Positions 61,036-64,000 of a stretch of 64,000 bases of DNA are shown piece after piece. Where the stretch lies: contig NZ_RAPN01000001.1 of assembly GCF_003610535.1 (NCBI RefSeq), forward strand, positions 2,653,320 to 2,717,319. The letters are read 5' to 3'. The notes beneath the pieces are model-generated. The model was given only the letters and a program-made list of their open reading frames with translations. It had not been told where the DNA came from and searched no databases. The stretch's first letter is position 1, and each line of letters opens with the position of its first letter. The position numbers and the translations under genes were made by a program. Origin of the DNA: Mangrovibacterium diazotrophicum. Lineage in GTDB: Bacteria; Bacteroidota; Bacteroidia; Bacteroidales; Prolixibacteraceae.

Positions 61036-61725
61036 ATGCAAGCAGCTCAATTTACTTATGCCGGGCTTTTACTGGCGACAATCGCCGTTCCGCTGGCACT
61101 AAGTTTCGACAAAAAAGTTCGTTTTTACACCAACTGGAAATACCTCTTCCCGGCAATTATCATCACCGCAGCTGTGTTCATTGTCTGGGATGTTCGCTTT
61201 ACTGAAGTCGGGATTTGGAGCTTCAACCCGGATTATCTACTGGGATACACCTACATGGGACTCCCCCATGAGGAATGGGCCTTTTTCATCATCATCCCCT
61301 ACGCGAGCCTGTTTGTTTACGAGGTACTGAAAAGCTATTTGCCCACATTCGAAAAAGCGAACCTGTTCGTCATTGTCAGCCTCTTGCTCATTGTACTTTT
61401 CGGAGCACTGGCTTATTACCAACGCAACCATTTGTACACCTTCTTCAACTTCCTTTTTCTGGCCGTTTATTTTGGCTATACTATTTTCCGAAACCGATTC
61501 AAACAACACCTCACCAAGTTTTTCCTGGCCTATCTGATTGGACTTGTTCCGTTTCTGATTGTCAACGGGATATTGACTGGTCTACCTGTTGTGGAATACA
61601 ATCCCGACCAGATCATGGGATTGCGGATCATTACGATTCCGGTAGAAGATTTTGGCTACTTTTTCCTGCTGTTATTGATGAACGCAACGATTTACGAGAC
61701 GCTAAAAGAAGGAAACTATTACTAA
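61036..61725 (+). CDS. crtYcd: Fused lycopene cyclase domain protein (CrtYcd type)
   Basis: A 229-residue membrane protein with about seven transmembrane helices made of two homologous halves. The first half has WDVRFTEVGIWSFNPDYLLG and LPHEEWAFFI; the second repeats this as VNGILTGLPVVEYNPDQIMG and IPVEDFGYFF. This is the fused form of the heterodimeric Gram-positive and fungal-type cyclase (TIGR03462), known in Bacteroidota. It should cyclise one or both ends of lycopene to beta rings. The ATG follows the crtB stop with no gap. Confidence 0.92.
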   Translation: MQAAQFTYAGLLLATIAVPLALSFDKKVRFYTNWKYLFPAIIITAAVFIVWDVRFTEVGIWSFNPDYLLGYTYMGLPHEEWAFFIIIPYASLFVYEVLKSYLPTFEKANLFVIVSLLLIVLFGALAYYQRNHLYTFFNFLFLAVYFGYTIFRNRFKQHLTKFFLAYLIGLVPFLIVNGILTGLPVVEYNPDQIMGLRIITIPVEDFGYFFLLLLMNATIYETLKEGNYY

Positions 61726-61734
61726 CCGGAAATC

Positions 61735-61774
61735 AAAAAAGGTGAAACAAATCCGTTGAAGATCTGCTTCACCT
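61735..61774 (-). terminator. Intrinsic terminator of the yhcH-family gene
   Basis: AGGTGAAACA (61740-61749) pairs with TGCTTCACCT (61765-61774) with one mismatch; on the minus strand the stem is followed by TTTTTTG. It lies between the convergent crtYcd and yhcH-family genes. A poly-T run on the plus strand is absent. Confidence 0.65.
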
Positions 61775-61798
61775 CTATGATTAAAAAAAACGTCGTTA

Positions 61799-62326
61799 TC
61801 AGACAGTAGCAATCTTAACTACCAGCTTCTTCACCGGGCTAGATTCGTCAACTTTAATGCACGGACGGTGCAGGTCGCCTGTGAAAAACAGGAAATAGGT
61901 TTCGGGAGTCGCCAGGTGCAACGGGCCGTCATTTTCGCCATAAAAAATAACATCTTTCTCAGCGTTGTATTCACCCGCATTTGCAGCGTCAGCGATTGGC
62001 ATAACACCCATCTTTTCTTCACCTGAGATCACATACTGCAAATCGATAAATTTGCGGTGAGCTTCCCATTTCGCGTTTTCCGGCTCCTTAGTATTGTATT
62101 CCGAAACAATTGCAGTTACCTCGCCCTCAACCAAAGGGTATTTACCAATTTCCAAAGCGCCGAGGTCCTGTTTCATAAATTCGAAAACAGCTTTCCACAA
62201 CTCCGGCTTGGCCTGGTATTGCTTGTAAAATTCGTTGACGTCTACCGAGTCATGAAGTTCAAGGCTAACTCCCTGAGCCCACTCTTTCCCGGCAAACCAT
62301 TCTTTTGTCGTACTCATTTTTGGCAT
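61799..62326 (-). CDS. YhcH/YjgK/YiaL family protein
   Basis: A 175-residue protein of the DUF386 (YhcH/YjgK/YiaL) cupin-like family. Key blocks are AHRKFIDLQYVISGEEKMGV and FFTGDLHRPCIKV, which hold the conserved histidines and acidic residues of the metal-binding barrel. Family members are linked to sialic-acid or sugar-acid catabolism (for example YhcH, YiaL), but no such genes are nearby here. The start may be the ATG at 62326 or the one three codons later. Confidence 0.85.
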   Translation of the reverse strand: MPKMSTTKEWFAGKEWAQGVSLELHDSVDVNEFYKQYQAKPELWKAVFEFMKQDLGALEIGKYPLVEGEVTAIVSEYNTKEPENAKWEAHRKFIDLQYVISGEEKMGVMPIADAANAGEYNAEKDVIFYGENDGPLHLATPETYFLFFTGDLHRPCIKVDESSPVKKLVVKIATV

Positions 62327-62505
62327 ATTTAATTTTCCCCAAAATTAGGGATGTTCTTCCAATCCAATTGCAAGTATCCAATCTAATTTCAACTGAGTCG
62401 TAAAAATTGGTTAACAAATTCTAAAATCGAGCTCGGGCTCAATTACTTGTCGAAACTTTTTCTGACATTTGATGTTGTTGCAAAAGGATAGGAGAACAGA
62501 AGGGT

Positions 62506-63015
62506 ATGAACGTAGCAGCCATCTTGAAAATACTTCATGTTTACTTATTGGCCACCGTCAAATATTTTTTGACTTTCCCGTATGCCATGCTGATTGGCCT
62601 GGATTTTTTGGAAACATTAATCGCCGTTACGATCGGCGGGCTGACCGGATTTTACTTTTTCTATTACACCAGCGGATACCTGATTCGCTTCTATCATCAA
62701 CACCACGAAACTGTGCTGCACGCCTTGAAAAACTACGTGAAGATTGATTTGTTACACCTTATCGAGAAGAAAGTGGAGAAACCAACTATCAAAATCAATC
62801 GCCGGATGCGGACGATTGTCAAGTTGAGAAGTAAATACGGTTTCTGGGGCATCATCATCATGACACCGGCACTGCTAAGTTTGCCAATCGGTGCTTTTTT
62901 ACTGAAAAAATATTACTCGCGCCAAAAGTACGCGGTAACCTACATGATGCTTTCCATTTTAGGTTGGGCGCTGATTTTCTCTTCCATTGTCATCATTTTC
63001 CCCAAAGCAATTTAA
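62506..63015 (+). CDS. Small integral-membrane protein of unknown function
   Basis: A 169-residue protein with predicted helices at ~12-30, 32-55, 112-130 and 143-165 and a basic cytoplasmic loop between them (KKVEKPTIKINRRMR). GFWGIIIMTPALLSLPIGAFL resembles the TM region of SNARE-associated or small multidrug-export-like proteins, but I cannot assign a family. A purine-rich stretch (GGAGAACAGAAGGG) precedes the ATG. Its last 57 bases overlap the convergent Nudix gene. Confidence 0.7.
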   Translation: MNVAAILKILHVYLLATVKYFLTFPYAMLIGLDFLETLIAVTIGGLTGFYFFYYTSGYLIRFYHQHHETVLHALKNYVKIDLLHLIEKKVEKPTIKINRRMRTIVKLRSKYGFWGIIIMTPALLSLPIGAFLLKKYYSRQKYAVTYMMLSILGWALIFSSIVIIFPKAI

Positions 63016-63396
63016 AATTGATTTTTCGTTCAATCGCAGGAGTTCCAAATCGGCTTCCTGCCAATGGGGTTTAAACAGCTCTTCCGCTTTTAACCAGCGG
63101 GCATTCTGGTGTTCCTGCAAATTCAATTCATCCGAATCAATTTCTGCAACAAACGGAAACAACTGAATTTGTTTGATGCCGTAATCGTGCTGAACAGGAA
63201 ACAAGAATCCGTGCGGTACGATTTCCAAGTCCAGCTCTTCTTCAATTTCACGCCGGATGCAGGCGAGGGCCGTTTCACCCGGCTCAATCTTACCACCAGG
63301 CAATTCCCACTGATCCGGATGATCCGAATGCTTCCCACGCTGAACTGCGAGCAAACAACCGTCCCGAAAAATTAAAGCACAACAAACGTCAATCAT
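62959..63396 (-). CDS. Nudix hydrolase (MutT/CTP pyrophosphohydrolase-like)
   Basis: A 145-residue MutT-type hydrolase. The Nudix box is G35-x5-E41-x7-R49-E50-I-E-E53-E54, with Asp in place of the last conserved glycine. GKHSDHPDQWELPGGKIEPGE is the usual strand and loop into the box, seen in oxidised-nucleotide or (d)CTP pyrophosphohydrolases. It is likely a nucleotide-pool sanitising enzyme; the preferred substrate cannot be read. The C-terminal end overlaps the convergent membrane-protein gene, and its last 19 codons may be a poorly conserved tail. Confidence 0.88.
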   Translation of the reverse strand: MIDVCCALIFRDGCLLAVQRGKHSDHPDQWELPGGKIEPGETALACIRREIEEELDLEIVPHGFLFPVQHDYGIKQIQLFPFVAEIDSDELNLQEHQNARWLKAEELFKPHWQEADLELLRLNEKSILNCFGENDDNGRENQRPT

Positions 63397-63452
63397 AATC
63401 GGCTACTTTACGTCAAAAGCTTAAATTTAGACTTTCATCGATAAACTGAAAC

Positions 63453-63980
63453 ATGACGACCGAAGAAATCAAACAATTGATTACCGATTGGCCAAACCGC
63501 GAACTGATTTTTGAGCATTTCCTGAGAAATGAAGATGATTTTCCGTCGCTGCTGGAAGTTGCCTTCGACGACAGTAAAGCAATCAACTGGCGCGCAGCCT
63601 GGATTGTTGACCACCTGAACGAACAAAACAAGCCATTTGTAGCCACTTTCCTGCCCCAAATTATTGCAACAGCTTTGAAAAGCGAAAACAGCTCAAAACT
63701 GCGCCATTTCCTGAAAATTATCAGCCTGCATCCGATCCCTCCGGTTTCCGTTGGCTTACTCTTCGATCGTGCGTTCACCATTTTTACAGCGCCCCGCTAC
63801 CCGGTTGCTGTTCGGGTGCACGCCCTGCAAATTCTCTACAAAATTGCCCGAACCGAAAAAGAGCTGATTCCCGAATTGGTGCAAACCATCGAAAACGAAT
63901 TGGATCTCCACCCGTCTGCCGGATTGAAATCAAGAGGAAAACGAATTCTCAAAGCCTTGCGCTCCCAAACAGGCTGCTGA
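63453..63980 (+). CDS. HEAT-like helical repeat protein
   Basis: A 175-residue soluble protein of paired helices: LLEVAFDDSKAINWRAAWIV, PQIIATALKSENSSKLRHFL, PVAVRVHALQILYKIARTEK and LIPELVQTIENELDLHP. The pattern fits four or five HEAT/ARM-like units. Such proteins are often misannotated in Bacteroidota; no enzymatic motif is present. It is divergent from the Nudix gene, 56 bases away. Confidence 0.7.
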   Translation: MTTEEIKQLITDWPNRELIFEHFLRNEDDFPSLLEVAFDDSKAINWRAAWIVDHLNEQNKPFVATFLPQIIATALKSENSSKLRHFLKIISLHPIPPVSVGLLFDRAFTIFTAPRYPVAVRVHALQILYKIARTEKELIPELVQTIENELDLHPSAGLKSRGKRILKALRSQTGC

Positions 63981-64000
63981 CCGTCTTACTCGACGATTTT

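Overview
The window reads as the chromosome of a Bacteroidota, probably a free-living marine or sediment lineage of the Marinilabiliales/Cytophagales kind; that placement is inferred from gene families only. The signs are PorP/SprF-family proteins, type IX secretion (T9SS) type-B C-terminal domains, SprB, HYR and PKD-like repeats, a TAnnTTTG-type promoter before tRNA-Cys, and a Bacteroidota-style carotenoid cluster with a fused lycopene cyclase.

Layout. Positions 1-8.4 kb are mostly housekeeping: the end of a probable alanine dehydrogenase, a type I pullulanase, a LytS/LytTR-type two-component pair with two LiaF-like membrane proteins, glutaminyl-tRNA synthetase, dihydroneopterin aldolase and tRNA-Cys. 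Positions 8.8-48.2 kb are a 39-kb block devoted to secreted surface proteins. Positions 48.8-54.8 kb carry thiol peroxidase, a barrel-like protein, a cyclophilin lipoprotein, an LpxH-like phosphoesterase, a glycosyltransferase and two SRPBCC proteins. Positions 55.1-61.7 kb are a divergent carotenoid cluster (crtW, cruF-like, crtD | crtI, crtB, crtYcd). The end holds a YhcH-family protein, a membrane protein, a Nudix hydrolase and a HEAT-like protein.

The 39-kb block is the striking part. It contains two paralogous cassettes in the same order on the minus strand: giant adhesin, one or two ~360-aa secreted proteins, a ~345-aa protein ending in a T9SS type-B sorting domain, then a PorP/SprF protein. 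Cassette A (48.2-40.5 kb) has a 1366-aa adhesin. Cassette B (40.0-14.5 kb) has a 6730-aa adhesin encoded by a 20.2-kb gene. A third adhesin of about 1840 aa sits convergently at 8.9-14.4 kb. None of the three adhesins carries a recognisable T9SS sorting domain. Instead all three end in a shared domain of about 145 residues that closes with an I-x-P-R-P box a few residues from the C-terminus, and the small secreted proteins carry a similar T/D-P-R-P box near their own C-termini. The only sorting domain in each cassette is on the ~345-aa protein next to PorP/SprF.

My working model is that the T9SS exports and anchors the CTD protein with PorP/SprF, and that the small proteins and the CTD-less giant adhesin are assembled onto it, making a multi-subunit surface fibre. 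This differs from SprB/SprF of Flavobacterium johnsoniae, where the giant adhesin carries its own CTD. The model is inference; the shared synteny, the shared C-terminal domain and the missing CTDs are visible in the sequence.
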